A stretch of DNA of 64,000 nt from Przewalskia tangutica. Taxonomy: Eukaryota > Streptophyta > Magnoliopsida > Solanales > Solanaceae. The notes under the pieces are model-generated. The model was not told where the DNA came from. It did no database searches and saw only the letters and a program-made list of their open reading frames with translations. The translations under genes and the position numbers were made by a program. Below are positions 11,747-24,042 of this stretch, piece by piece; position 1 is the stretch's first letter; every line of letters begins with the position of its first letter. The stretch covers positions 22,543,450 to 22,607,449 of the forward strand of contig CM056727.1 in NCBI GenBank assembly GCA_029844215.1. Direction: 5' to 3'.

Positions 11747-13280
11747 TGTATGTCCTAGAGACAATCTGTATTAGGACACAATGTATTTTATACACATTCA
11801 TATTTATATTAATGATGATTAATATTATGACAATTTACATTTGTTGAATTATTAATTGATTGTTTATAATATTCTATAAATGCATCTCTAGAGGTTACGT
11901 GTTTATTAATGATGTGAGAATTAATGTTAGAACGTAACTCTTAAATTACCTCGACTAATGATCATCGAAATTGGGATATCGATGATACACGATACGTCGA
12001 CATATGGTCTGCATCATATCCTTAGGTGATGTAGTATGTCTCACTTGCTACGAGTTATGACAACTCGTGATGGACACATTAATACTTGTTGAAGTATTGG
12101 TATGCCCTGTTGATGTACTGTTTTGTTATATGTCTATAATTTCATCGGAGTGTGGGAGATAAAGTCCTTAGACTTGAGGTCAATATCATTTTGTTTACGG
12201 AGTAATGTACTTTTATCCTGTCCTAAGCTCAAATGTCTTATAGGTTGAGACGCGGGTTGTTTTGGGTGCATTACGAAGTAGATTAATGGTGGTAGGTGAG
12301 CCAAGATTAGGATTCATTCCTTGAATACATATTCGAGTGAACACTTAGATACTCATATGGTATTAGGTTGACTAAGTCATTGGCCAATGCAATGGACATG
12401 TCTATGGCATGGTCCTGTTGTCAACTAATATAGATGAGTTATAATAATCAAGCCATTTGGATAGACACTTGACAGATCCTAAGATTGATTGAGTGTGTCA
12501 TGAATGAAAGGATTTTATCTTCTCACATATAGGATCAGTTCACATATTTTGTGTAGCTAAATTTTACATATAGGGTTCATCTTCCGACGCAGTCTAGGAG
12601 TTCCGTGAAGATCCTAATGTAATTAATGACGATATGTAAAGGCCTGAAGGGTAACACTAAGTCAAATGTTCCATCGATTGAAGGATGTAATTAGAAGGAG
12701 ATTATACCTATATACTCGGTTGATGACCGGGACATTAGAAATGGGAAAAAGGCTGAAAATAGGGACAGGACCGCGACGCCTTTGATTTAGGACTGCGGTT
12801 CCGAAAACACGCACAAGCACTGCGGTGCCACTTACTTTGGGACGCGGTGCCTAGCCGATTTCGCGATGCAATTTTAGTCACCCAGGTTTTTGGGCCCGCC
12901 TCTGAAAACCCTAAAGCCTCTGTTTGCAATTATAAATAGAAGGCTTACCTCCCATTCCAACAACATCAAACCTAAGAGAGGTAAATCTCTTCTAAAGCTC
13001 TGTCAGAATCCCTAGCATTCCTGACTTAGCAAATTACATCATAGTTTCAGAACTTACAAGTCGAGGGACGTTTGCGTGTGCACCCTCGGACTACACAAAG
13101 ATCCAGAAGATTCAACTGCTTGGGTGATTGCTTCAAGAATGTAAGTCTTCCATCGAAGTTTTACATTATACTTTGTGTTTGTATTTCCATTACATATCAT
13201 ACTGCAGTTCAACCGTCGTCGGGTTTGAAACATAAATTTTCAAATTTTGATGCGTGTATAACCCGACGTAAACACCAACA
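11747..13280 (+). repeat. Copia D1 5' LTR
   Basis: Begins TGTATGTCCTAGAG and ends ACACCAACA, immediately followed by a primer site. A TATA box, TATAAATAGA, is at 12931-12940. The right-hand 1.1 kb (from about 12149) is repeated at 21155-22257. The LTR carries a cluster of GC palindromes at 12768-12851. The left end rests only on TG and the family-like start, so it is less certain than the right. Confidence 0.7.
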
Positions 13281-13281
13281 G

Positions 13282-13295
13282 TGGTATCAGAGTCT
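13282..13295 (+). other. Copia D1 primer binding site
   Basis: TGGTATCAGAGTCT, complementary to initiator-Met tRNA as in most plant Copia elements, begins one base after the LTR. Confidence 0.85.
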
Positions 13296-15300
13296 GGGCT
13301 GTTTAGTGTGATTTGTAATGATATTAATGATAATATGAGTTAGGATTTGTTTAGATCTATATTTTATGTATTTAAAAGCTTTAAAATCCTAAATCCTTAA
13401 AACACATGGTCCTTGTGCCCTAATCTGTTAAAACGATTATGTAATCGAGAACATCAATCCAATAAATAACTCTTATAAGTTGATATGCGTTATCCGGCTT
13501 AAAGCATGGTGCATTAAAACGAAGAACGAGAAGAAAATTGGATTTGATGGTCGATGAACATGTTATTTAAATGGTGATGGTTATACAAGTGATATATCTG
13601 AAAGATCTAGCCCTAAACAAGTTTTAGGGGTTCAGAAATTTCAGTTTTATGTTTCTGGGGATAAGGCACCGCGGTTCCACGACGGAGCACCGCGGTGCCT
13701 GCTAGGGTTTTGGCGGCGGCACCGCAGTGCTGCCCGGATGAATTCAGAGGCACCGCGGTCTTGTTCATGAGATCCGCGGTGCTGTTCATCCAGAAGTTTA
13801 AAATTAATTTTTAGACATTTTTCCTTCGAGGCACTGCGGTGCCACCTGTTAGGACCGCGGTGCCTGTGACAGTGATTACGGAACCGCGGTGCAAATTGGT
13901 TTGCAGAATCAAGTGACACACTGCCTCGAAGGCACCGCGGTGCCACCAGTTGGAACTGCGGTGCCGACGACTGATTTTAAAAAAAAAAACGAAAATCAGA
14001 AACAGAAACTTAAAGGTTTCTGATTCTGAATCTGAAGTTTAAAGGTTTCAGTTTCTGAAAATAAAGTTTTGAATCGAACAGATAATCCTTTCGGGCAAAT
14101 ATGTAATTAAAAAAAGTTTTCTGAAAGTTGATTTTAGGTTCTGGAAATTACAAACAGGTCCCAGAAACTTGAAAATATTTTCTGAGTTTTGAAATTGTAT
14201 TTTCTGAATTTATGAGTTCAAAATTGAACTTTTAAATTCTTAAAGGACTAAACTGTAAATTTTAAAAGTTCGTAGAAATCCTGAAAATCAGAATTTTCAG
14301 AATCAGAAATGTTTAGGGACTGTTTGGCATTGACATAGATTGTAGAGTTTAGACAAATAGACCCATGATTATCATTAATAGTATATTATTGTATAATATA
14401 GAAATGTGTTAAGTGATTGAATGTGATGCATTTAAATTATTAGCATATCATCCGCAATTATTTTCTGGGTAGGCGGCTTCCAGTAATTGTTTAATTTCAA
14501 ATGACCGCTATAACTATCTGGGTAGACGACGCCCAGTATGTGATTAAACTCATCTATTATCATGCCTATTGGGTTTAATGATTTCCCATCTAATTGTGTT
14601 TAGATATTGCATGATAGGATGTCATATGATGTATGACTTGATTGTTGATCTTGAATGAATCCCCGAAAACTGAAAATGTTCCCCAAACATTAAATACAAG
14701 TTCAAATTATAACGCGTCGTCCATTATAATTGTTAGGGTGCTAAATCCTTTTCGGCGATACGAGTATTTATGTCACAGTATTTGCTATAAGTCTAAGAGG
14801 ACCAAGACCCTTTCATAGATGTGTTAAAATGAAAGTAGATAATAAATTTTTGTAGGTATTTACACCAAAGTGTTTGCTTGCAAATGCTAAATTTACGTAG
14901 GCATTTAAACACAATCATGTAATGGGGTTAGCTTGTTTAGATAAATCTTGGAGTCAAAGTGTCGGACTAGTCTAAAGACGTAAGATTATAATGAAAGATA
15001 TTTAATCAAACCAAGAAGTGTAGAGTTATTTTACAATTGGTTGAAGACCTACCAAAGTGTGTTATTGAAGTTATCAGTCAAAGCAAACGCGGATATTACA
15101 TATATTTGGATCTTGGCCCATTATGACCTTTATATTGATTTAGGTCCGTATTCTACCTTGGGGTCGTAGAAGTATGCAAAATAGTTGAGCTAATTAAACA
15201 AAAGGTCATGTTAAATTAGTTTATAATGAATGTGTATTATTGGAAGAATGAATTGTTAATTGCATTTTTCTATTCTATCTATATCTTCAGATCTTCAGAA
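13296..15300 (+). other. Copia D1 leader with GC-palindrome array
   Basis: Two kilobases between primer site and gag, without a credible ORF. 13665-13965 holds ten versions of the palindrome GGCACCGCGGTGCC spaced about 20-50 bp. The remainder is AT-rich, with oligo-A and repeated AAAGGTTTCTGA-like phrases near 14010-14070. The first 400 bp are repeated in D2 (22258-22672). Confidence 0.75.
13665..13965. other. GC palindrome array, Copia D1 leader
   Basis: Ten copies (starts 13665, 13686, 13718, 13749, 13771, 13830, 13852, 13880, 13931, 13952), several being the perfect or near-perfect GGCACCGCGGTGCC. The spacers between them are unrelated to each other. Confidence 0.88.
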
Positions 15301-16528
15301 ATGTCGAACTTTTCGTTGAAAATGCTCATGGAGTCAAACAGACTCATCGGACCCAACTTCATTGACTGGCTAAGAAATGTTAGAATTGTTCTAAGACAGG
15401 AACAAATGAGTACACATTGGACAAGGTATTCTCAACCGCTCCGACGGAGGACTCTGCTGAGTATGCTACTTTTGACAAAGCTGCCTACGAGAAACATTAT
15501 AAGGATGTCACCTCAACTCAATGTTTAATGTTGTTTTCTATGTCACTACAATTGCAAAGACAACATGAAACTATGGGGCCCAACAAAATGTTAGCCTATT
15601 TGAGGAGTCTTTATGATTCGCAGAGTCAGACAATGGAGTATGACCAGCTCGTAGAACTTTTCAAGTGTAGGCTAAATGAAGGGGGTAAAGTTTCACCTCA
15701 TGTGTTGATAATGATTGAGTTGATTGAGAGATTGGACTCTAACATAAGGTTTCATGACAGAGTCTCCACCACCTTCATCCTGCACTCACTTCCTAGGTCG
15801 TTTCAGAGTTTCATGGTTAATTATAATATGAATGAGACTAAAGCGACATTGCCGGAGTTACATAATATGTTGAAATTGTTTGAATCTTCGACCTCCAAGA
15901 TCAAACCTATTCTCATGGTTGGCTCCTCTAGTCGAGGGACAACAGAAGGAGAAGGGCAAAGTTGTTGCTCTGGCAGCAGCAATGAAGCCCAAGGGAGGGG
16001 CGAAGAAGAAGAAGAAACTGCCGACATTGGATGTTTGCATGAATTGCAACAGGAAGGGGCATTGGAGAAAGGATTGCACTACTCCAGGCGGAGGAATGAC
16101 ACCAGGTGCTGTTGGGCAAGGTATGTTTGTAATTGAAATTAATCTATCTATATATGATTCTCACTCATGGGTACTTGATACCGCTTGTGGCTCACACATT
16201 TGTACAAATGTGCAGGGGCTAACTGATAGCAGGAAGGTCGGGCCTCGCGAGGTGGACCTGCGCGTCGGAAATGGAGCACGAGTTGCTGCTGAGCGCGTGA
16301 GAACTTATAGGATAGATTTACCTTTTGGCAAAGTTTTAATGTTGAACGATTGTTATTATGTTCATTATTTAACAAGGAATACTATTATCATTCATGTACT
16401 TGATTCAGAGGGCTTTTCCTCAAACACGTCTAATGACAATATGGTTTTGACTTTAGATAATGTTGTGTATGAAATTGTGCCTCTTGTGAATGGATTTTAT
16501 ACATTATGTGTATCTTATGAAACACAAA
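15301..16528 (+). pseudogene. Copia D1 gag and protease (broken)
   Basis: Starts at the ATG of MSNFSLKMLMESNRL. An early frameshift near 15410 moves the reading to the frame of YTLDKVFSTAPTEDS, which runs through the gag core to about 15960. A second shift leads into the nucleic-acid-binding part with zinc knuckle CMNCNRKGHWRKDC (16036-16077; pattern CX2CX4HX4C). The aspartic protease motif WVLDTACGSH follows at about 16168-16197, typical of one plant Copia lineage. The frame then stays open to the Tekay-type LTR inserted at 16529. The pre-integrase zinc finger and integrase N-terminus that should follow are missing on the far side, so a deletion preceded that insertion. Confidence 0.85.
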
Positions 16529-17284
16529 TGTCACGACCCGACCAGGGGCATCGTGCCGCCAGGGCACGCATCGGTATATATCAGAGAATAGCAGCGGAAC
16601 ATACATACACATATACCTGAATATAGCAAACATCACTGGCAAGCCGACAAGGCCGCCTTTCATAAGATAAACTTAATCGAAAGTGAAACAGTACAACTTA
16701 TTCTTACAGCCCAAACCACAACCGTGACTACAAACCTCTAGGAATAACAACTGTGGCGGGACAGGGCCCCGTCATACCCCTGAATGTACAAAAGTCTACA
16801 ACCTCAGGGAATCGTACCAAAAGACAAAGCCTCCGGAGAAATGGAGTTTTCGAAGCGAGCGGTGATCCTAAGAGTGCGGATCGACAAACTACGTACCTCA
16901 ACTCGCGGCATGACGCGGCCGAAGGAGGTCGATCTGCAGTACCAGTATGCGAAGCGGAAAAATCAAAATACCTCATAAGTCTTAAAATAGCTGAGACATG
17001 TATAAAAATCAGTTCTACGAACCACATGCCTTACCAACAATGAGAATATCAATCATATACTATCTGCATGAAAATAGGCATTTCATAATCAAAGCAAGGT
17101 CATCCGCGCCGCGATGTCATTAAGACTCCTACTCGCGGGACTATTTCACTGCACGGGTCATGGACCCGCGTGAGGTATTCTCGCATAAAGTTGTACTACC
17201 CGCGTGGGACTATTTCACCGCGTAAGCCCAACGGACTCGCGTGAGGTATTCCTCGCGTCGTGGGTAGCAAATCCACGAGCAATT

Positions 17285-17430
17285 GGTATAACGATCTTGG
17301 GGACTTACCCGCCGGATATACTCTTACCAAGGCGTGGTATAACGATCTTGGGGATTTACCCGCCGGATATACTCTTACCACGAAGAAGGTGGTATAACGA
17401 TCTTGGGGATTTACCCGCCGGATATACTCT
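17285..17430. repeat. Tandem repeat in the Tekay-type LTR, three copies of about 54 bp
   Basis: Each unit contains GGTATAACGATCTTGGGG and GCCGGATATACTCTTACC. The second and third copies are nearly identical. Confidence 0.85.
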
Positions 17431-17477
17431 TACCCTCCATCTGCATGCCTAATCCTCATCGTAGCGTGTCGAGTGCA

Positions 17478-17785
17478 TACCCGTGGAATCCCACATCACT
17501 GACGGCACGTCCAAGTAAACTCATATAAAGACCATGGAAGCATACCCGTGGAATCCTTCATCACTGGCGGCACGTCCAATAAACTCATAACTAGAACAAT
17601 GGAAGCATACCCGTGAAATCCTTCATCACTGGCGGCACGTCCAATAAACTCATAACTAAAACAATGGAAGCATACCCGTGGAATCCTTCATCATCGGCAC
17701 GTCGATAAACTCATAACTAAAACAATGGAAGCATACCCGTGGAATCCTTAATCACTGGCGGCACGTCCAATAAACTCATAACTTC
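17478..17785. repeat. Tandem repeat in the Tekay-type LTR, five copies of about 60-65 bp
   Basis: Units begin CATACCCGTGGAATCC and include GGCACGTCCAATAAACTC. The fourth copy has a short internal deletion. Confidence 0.85.
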
Positions 17786-19093
17786 TTTAGACTTTCATTA
17801 ACATACAAAATGGATCTCATTTTCATGACCTTATTCAAGAAAAACCAACTTTTTAACCTTCCATAAAGTTATTATAACCAACTCCCATAAAGCCGTTATA
17901 CTAACTTTATGTTTTTAGAAATTAAGACATTTTTACCCTTTCATAAGGCCGTTATAACTAACTTCCCATAAAGCCGTTATAACTCCTTATGTTTCAAAAG
18001 ATTTCGTTCCTTTATTAACCAAGAGACTTATACTTTAAGTCAAATTTACACAATTTTCAAAATACTTCTTCATGTCAAGAAATCCTTGTCTACCTTACTT
18101 AGGATAAACCATTCCTCAAGAACAAGTGGGTTAACTCCTTAACCCAACCAACTTAGACATTTTCTTAAAACAAGTCAAGTATAACAAATGGATTTACTTC
18201 ATTTAAAACACGTACGTCTACCGTACTATATAGTTATAATTACTCATGCTCAAGAGATAAGAAAGTTTCCACATACCTCTCCGGTTAATCCACTTGATAA
18301 GTCCAATACACCACACTTAGTACGTCAACCTAAAATGATCATAGTACGTTTATTAATCTCTAGTTCAATGTAGAATAATCCAAGTTCAAGTCACTAAATC
18401 CTATGAAAAATTGGGGAGCATTTCCTTCGTTTCTACATACTTTGCCACCTTTTTAAAGGCCGAATTCATCTTCCAAACGCCACATTTAAGGCCCAACAAT
18501 CCAAACATTTCAAAGGGGATTACACACTTAAACTTGGGTATGTAAAATTCTGCCCCACAATGTACAACAACTAACTTAACAAGTTTAAGGTAGTTTTTAG
18601 GCTACAACATGCTCACATAACCTTGTTAACCAATTCTTTCACATCCAAACCATATCTCTTACATGCAATGAATCTAAGAGCATTATTTACTACTACAAGT
18701 TTCTTCCTCTTCACATGCAACACAAATAACTAGCTACAAGAGAAGAATCTTTACCTTAGAGCTTTAGCCAAGTTAATCCAACAAAAAGCTAGCCTCCTCT
18801 TCCACAAACACCACCACAATAACTCCCACAAACTTGCAAATAAGTTTCCTTCTTGCCATATTTTCCAGATTTTCCTTAGGCTTTGAATTCCTCTTGGAAT
18901 TTTAGAGAGAAGTGAGAGCTTTAGCTTAGAGAGAGAGAGGGATTTGAAAGATGACCAAGTCTTCAAGACTTGGTCAATATAAGGGACATGCAAAAATCAG
19001 ATGGGGGGGGGGGGGGAAATTGTCACCCTCTCATGGCCTCTTTAAAAGAAAAATATCAGATTTTCTCAGTTTTTCCGCCAAAAGTTCCGCCTC

Positions 19094-19191
19094 GGCGCCG
19101 CGGCGCTGAAACCTCCGCCACCTCACAGGACTTCCGGCGCCGCGGCGCTGCAACTTCAGCGCTCCCTCAGAATAACCGGTGTCGCGGCCCT
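19094..19191. other. GC palindrome cluster, Tekay-type solo LTR
   Basis: Two identical GGCGCCGCGGCGCT copies 42 bases apart, and GGTGTCGCGGCCCT. Confidence 0.85.
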
Positions 19192-19491
19192 GTGGCCCTG
19201 ACCGAAACATCTTTCTTGTCCGACTGCGCACTGAACTTGTAACTTCCATAACTTTCTACTCCGATGTCCTATCGACGAACGGTTGGTTGCGTTGGAAACT
19301 AGACTCAATGAACTACACACTAGGCCTTTGAACACCTAAAAACTCTCAATGTAACTGGACATACTCCACCTCAAAGTTTGACTAAAACCCGTTCGAAACA
19401 ATCCGTCAACCTATCTTTCGAAAATTTTAAGTCTTACTCCCTTTCGTACGCACTCATACGCATGACCTGAACTGCGGGGTGTAACAACAAA

Positions 19492-20372
19492 TTCGAGGCT
19501 TTTGAGAAGTTTAAGGAGTTTAAGTGTGAAGCTGAGAAACAGCTCTCAAAGAGTATCAAGACTCCCCGATCTGATCGTGGGGGTGAATACTTAAGTAAAT
19601 AATTTCTTGATTACTTAAAGCTTCATGGAGTTCATTCCGAATGGACACCTCCTGGAACACCACAGATGAATGATGTTGCCGAGAGGAGAAATCGAACCTT
19701 ACTTGATATGGTTCGTTCCATGATGAGCTTTTCAGCTCTTCCAACATATCTTTGGGGATACGCTATTTTGACCTCAATATATGTTCTGAACAGAGTTCCA
19801 TCTAAATCAGTCGAAAAGACATCATATGAGGTATGGTGTGGCAGGAATCCATCACTTAGACACATGAGGCCCTGGGGGTGTCCTGCATATGTCAAGAAGT
19901 TGATCACTGATAAGTTGGAATCTAAAAGTGAGAAATGTTACTTTGTTTGGTATCCGAAGGAAACTAAGGGATACTATTTCTATCTTCCTGGAGAACATAA
20001 GATTGTTTCTAGGAACACAACTTTTCTTGAAGATGAATATGTCTACAAGGACGAGAGTTGCACGGGGATAAAACTTGAAGAAATTCAAGAACAAGGTAAC
20101 AAAGAGGTTGAATCTTTGTCCGATGATGAAGGCAAGAATTCAGTGGAAGCTTTAGGCGAAGATTGGGTATTTAGGGAACCTCCTTCGGCCAGTGGGAGTG
20201 CTACGAGGAATAATGCAGAAATGCACGATCTTCCGGCACAGACCTTGGGAGCAAGTGCACTAGTTACATTTCCTCCAATTCATGAAAGACATGAAAATGA
20301 TATCCCTGAAAGCTCTAATGTTGGTGGATCGACTAGCGCACAAGAACCTTCTCACAGTGAACATACATGTAA
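19492..20372 (+). pseudogene. Copia D1 integrase C-terminal part
   Basis: Continues the D1 element beyond the solo LTR. FEAFEKFKEFKCEAEKQL leads into the integrase core: DRGGEYLS carries the second acidic residue, and NDVAERRNRTLLDMVRSM holds the expected third position, where the usual Glu lies within 'xAERxNRTL'. WGCPAYVKKL and the C-terminal beta domain follow. One stop lies after DRGGEYLSK near 19600. From 19666 the frame is open to 20403. Sequence homologous to Copia ends near 20372 in the linker before RT, where a Tekay-type fragment begins. No RT or RNase H of this element is in the window. Confidence 0.85.
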
Positions 20373-20377
20373 TAGAA

Positions 20378-21154
20378 AATTCGGCAGCACAACGTTGTAT
20401 CTATAACATATACCCAAAATAGGTGAGCCGACAAGGCTGTCTTACACAACTAACCAACAATCACAACAGGCTAGCCGACTAGGCTGCCACCAAATAGCAT
20501 CACATAAACAAAGGAAAAATCAAAATAGGCAAGCCGGCAAAGCTGTCACTATATACGAGAACATCCCAAAACAAGTGCAACAATACATCTAGCTCAACCG
20601 CATAAACGTTCTACACAAGTCCAAAACACATTTATCACCCACAACTGTCTACAGACCTCTAAGAGAAGGATAACATAATATGACGGGACAGGGCCCCGTC
20701 GTGCCCCTAAATATACATAAGTCTAGAATAGCAAATCTGTACCAAAATGGCTAACTCCGGACAGTGGAGCTCCCAAGAAAACAGCTGAGCAGGAATCCTA
20801 AGCCGGAGGATCGCCGAACTGAATATCTGTACTTGCGGGCATGACCGCAGCTCCCCCGAAGAAAGGGGTAAGTCTGAATAATGTAGTGTGTATGAAAACA
20901 TGAAATACTGAAAATGAAATCATAACTGTGCCATGTGAAATAAAGAGTCATATCAGTAATTCTGAATTCTTACCCATAGAGTCATCATATCCATATGTAT
21001 GTATATAATATGTCTCGGCCCTCTAGTGAGGGACTCGATGCAATTATCAATATAACATGTCTCGGTCATGTAGTGAGGGATTCGATGGAATTATCAATAT
21101 AACATATCTCGGCCCAGTCTGAGACACGGTGAAATCATATAATTTTATTTACGG
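20378..21154 (-). repeat. Tekay-type LTR fragment
   Basis: Contains GAAAATTCGGCAGCAC, GAGCCGACAAGGCTG and GACGGGACAGGGCCCCGTCG, all with close counterparts in the solo LTRs at 16529-19486 and 50601-53659. 21012-21120 has two to three copies of a roughly 50-bp unit with CTCGGYCNTNTAGTGAGGGA. Both ends are internal breaks, against D1 integrase on the left and D2 on the right. Confidence 0.7.
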
Positions 21155-22672
21155 CGTGTGGGAGATAAAGTCCTTAGACTTGTCAATATCATTTTGTTTA
21201 CGGAGTAATGTACTTTTATCCTGTCCTAAGCTCAAATGTCTTATAGGTTGAGACGCGACTTGTTTTGGGTGCATTACGAAGTAGATTAAATGTGGTAGGT
21301 GAGCCAAGATTAGGATTCATTCCCTGAATACATATTCGAGTGAACACTTAGATATTCATATGGTATTAGGTTGACTAAGTCATTGGCCAATGTAATGGAC
21401 ATGTCTATGACATGGTCCTGTTGTCAACTAATATAGACGAGTTATAATAATCAATCCATTTGGATAGACATTTGACAGATCCTAAGATTGATTGAGTGTG
21501 TCATGAATGAAAGGATTTTATCTTCTCACATATAGGTTCAGTTCACATATTTTGTGTAGCTAAATTTTACATATTGTGTTCGTCTTCCGGCGTAGTCTAG
21601 GAGTTCCGTGAAGATCCTAATGTAATTAGTGACAATATGTAAAGACCCGAAGGGTAACACTAAGTCAAATGTTCCGTCGATTAAAGGATGTAATTAAAAG
21701 GAGATTATACATATATACTCGATTGATGACCGAGACATTAGAAATGGGAAAAATCCTGAAAATAGGGACAGTACCGCATCGCCTTTGATTAGGACCGCAG
21801 TTTCAAAAACACGCACAGGCACCACGGTGCCTAGCTGATTTCGGGCGGTCCAAATTTTAGTCAGTCCAAGTTTTGCTGTGTCTGGCATACAGAAACCCTA
21901 AAGCCTCTGTTTGCAATTATAAATAGAGGGCTTATCTCTCATTCCAACAACATCAAACCTAAGAGAGGTAAATCTCTGTCAGAATACCTAACATTCCTGA
22001 CTTAGCAAATTACATCATAGTTTCAGAACTTAAAAATCGAGGGACGTTTGCGTGTGCACCCTCGGACTACACAAAGATCCAGAAGATTCAATTGCTTGGG
22101 TGATTGCTTCGAGAATGTAAGTCTTCCAGCGAAGTTTTACATTATACTTTGTGTTTGTATTTTCATTACATATCATATTGCAGTTCGACCGTCGTCGGGT
22201 TTGAAACATAAATTTTCAAATTTCAATGCGTGTACGAACCCGACGTAAACACCAACAGCGGTATCAGAGCCTGAGCTGTTTAGTGTGATTTGTAATGATA
22301 TTAATGATAATATGGGTTAGGATTTATTTAGATCTATATTTTATGTTTTTAAAAGCTTTAAAATCCTAAATTCTTAGAACACATGGTCCTTGTGCCCTAA
22401 TTTGTTAAAACGATTATGTAATCGAGAAAATCAATCCAATAAATAACTCTTCTAAGTTGATATGCGTTATCCGACTTAAAGCATGGTGCATTGAAACGAA
22501 GAACGAGGAGAAAATTGAATTTGATGGTCGATGAACATGTTGTTTTAATGGTGATGGTTATACAAGTGATATATCTGAAAGATTTGGCCCTAAATAAGTT
22601 TTAGGGGTTCGGAAATTTTCAGTTTTGTGTTTCTGGGGATAAGGCACCGCGGTTCCACGACGGAGCATCGCG
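21155..22672 (+). mobile_element. Copia D2 fragment: LTR 3' part, primer site, start of leader
   Basis: 21155-22257 matches 12149-13280, including TATA box TATAAATA at 21918. The primer site CGGTATCAGAGCC (one change) follows at 22259, then 22272-22672 matches the D1 leader. Because a primer site and leader follow the LTR, this is not the 3' LTR of D1 but a second 5' end, or a recombinant LTR-internal-LTR-internal array. It is cut on the left by the Tekay-type fragment and stops after the second GC palindrome. Confidence 0.8.
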
Positions 22673-22829
22673 ATTCTCAGTCAGAGGTCGTCGCATCAGG
22701 CTTGTCTAATGCGATTTACATTTTTAGTGTGATTCGTGAACTATTACGCAGTAAATAAGTTATCCAGTACGCACTCGAAGTGTAGCAACTGCAGCAGTTT
22801 CTGAGATTCCCAAAAAAATAAAATAATGC
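22673..22829. other. Short unassigned stretch
   Basis: Between the D2 break and the SINE target duplication. Nothing recognised. Confidence 0.4.
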
Positions 22830-22841
22830 TCAGTGAATACT

Positions 22842-22963
22842 TTTTATTTTTTTTTAATTACATAAGAGGTAGGGGAAGGTGATTACAGCGTGGAGATTCG
22901 AACCCTCACCAACAAAATAAAGTTCAAACAATCAATCAAATGAACTACTAGATCCCTACGTGG
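22842..22963 (-). mobile_element. TS-like SINE
   Basis: On the minus strand: an A-box-like TAGTAGTTCATTTGA, a B box GGTTCGAATCTCC, then CCTTCCCCTACC and an A-rich tail. Target duplication TCAGTGAATACT (22830-22841) and TCAGTGAATATT (22964-22975), one mismatch in 12. The composition resembles the TS SINE family of Solanaceae (memory-based). Confidence 0.8.
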
Positions 22964-22975
22964 TCAGTGAATATT

Positions 22976-23431
22976 GAATAGGTCAAGCCAGGATTAAGCA
23001 AAACCCTAATCTGATTTGATTCTTAAGACAACGGAATTAATTAATGCAAGTTAGATTGGACTATATATGTATCATTTTATTAATTACCAGATCAACATGA
23101 TCAAATATATCTTTAGGGGGTAGAAATAAAGATGAAACAAAAAGAATTACAACCCTCTATAAGCATATACACTTAAATTTTTAGCTGGTTATTTGTCCAA
23201 TTATTTTTTGCTGCTATAGTAAAATGCTATTATAAGAAGCATAGTATAATATAACATAGCATGAAAAAAAATAGTTCCAAAAAAACTTAATCATTATTAT
23301 AAAGAATAATTGTTATAAAGAGGTCTGACTATAATAATTTATTAATTCGAGACCGTTTCAACATTATTATGCATTAACGATGTAATAAATTAATGATAAT
23401 TATAGGTAACTCCATGTAATAAGCAGTTATT
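22976..23431. other. AT-rich stretch without recognised gene
   Basis: No ORF or family motif. The sequence continues beyond Copia A at 28102. Confidence 0.5.
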
Positions 23432-23436
23432 GGTAT

Positions 23437-23681
23437 TGTAAGAATAACTAAGAATTAGAAAATCTTCCTTGATTATTCTTCATCTCCTAAGGGAGAATAT
23501 ATACAAGAATATACATTAATTATGAGGAGGAAATCATGCCTCATAATAACTAAGAAATCCTAATAATGTCTTCCTACCATATATATAATAGTACTAATTA
23601 ATTATGTATCTAGAATATTCTAACATAATATTCTAACATAATATTACCAATTAATTACACATTTAACATAATATTCTAACA
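23437..23681 (-). repeat. Copia A 3' LTR
   Basis: TGTAAGAATAAC at the left end, ATATTCTAACA at the right end. Ends are fixed by TG/CA, by the identical partner and by the GGTAT duplication. Confidence 0.93.
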
Positions 23682-23716
23682 CTGAAGCGGAGGAGGGCGA
23701 ATCTTTGGCAAATTCT

Positions 23717-23995
23717 TCAAATAAGATCAAGCCCTTTTGTGAATATATCTGCAACTGATGTCGCGTCGGGACATGTAATACTCGCCTGTCCGCGAGCCAC
23801 CTTTTCACTGACAAAATGAATATCTAACTCAATGTGCTTAGTGCGTTGATGGTGGATTGGATTTCCGGAGAGATAAATTGCACTAATGTTATCACAGTAT
23901 ACTATGGTGGCTTTCGGAATATGACAATGAAGCTCGAGTAAAAGATTCCGAATCGGCAAAGATGAGTCGATAACATTGGCTACCGCGGTATTCAA
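23717..23995 (-). pseudogene. Copia A RNase H, C-terminal part
   Basis: LLLELHCHIPKATIVYCDN and AIYLSGNPIHHQRTKHIELD are the conserved end of Copia RNase H; the Asp of YCDN is one of the catalytic acids. ADIFTKGL marks the polyprotein end. A local break replaces the segment between KVARGQ and DATSVADIFTK. Confidence 0.88.
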
Positions 23996-24042
23996 ATCAA
24001 AGACCGAACGTGATACGGGTTGCCTTTTGGAGGACCGTGAGA

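Larger units (their letters stand above)
16529..19486 (-). mobile_element. Tekay/Del-type Gypsy solo LTR (2958 bp)
   Basis: Begins TGTCACGACCCG and ends GGGGTGTAACA, flanked on both sides by ACAAA (16524-16528 and 19487-19491), a perfect 5-bp target duplication. No internal protein region is present, so it is a solo LTR. Read leftward it begins TGTTACACCCCG, a start I associate with large chromovirus (Tekay/Del) LTRs. It contains tandem repeats at 17285-17430 and 17478-17785, and GC palindromes at 19094-19107, 19136-19149 and 19178-19191. Confidence 0.85.

Noticed and set aside
19001..19016. G-run near 19003-19016 and C-run near 52506-52516 as regulatory G-tracts
   Set aside because: Single homopolymers in Tekay-type LTRs; no second or third tract to form a quadruplex.
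12149..22257. Reading D1 and D2 as the LTR pair of one element
   Set aside because: D2 is followed by a primer site and leader, which a 3' LTR never is.
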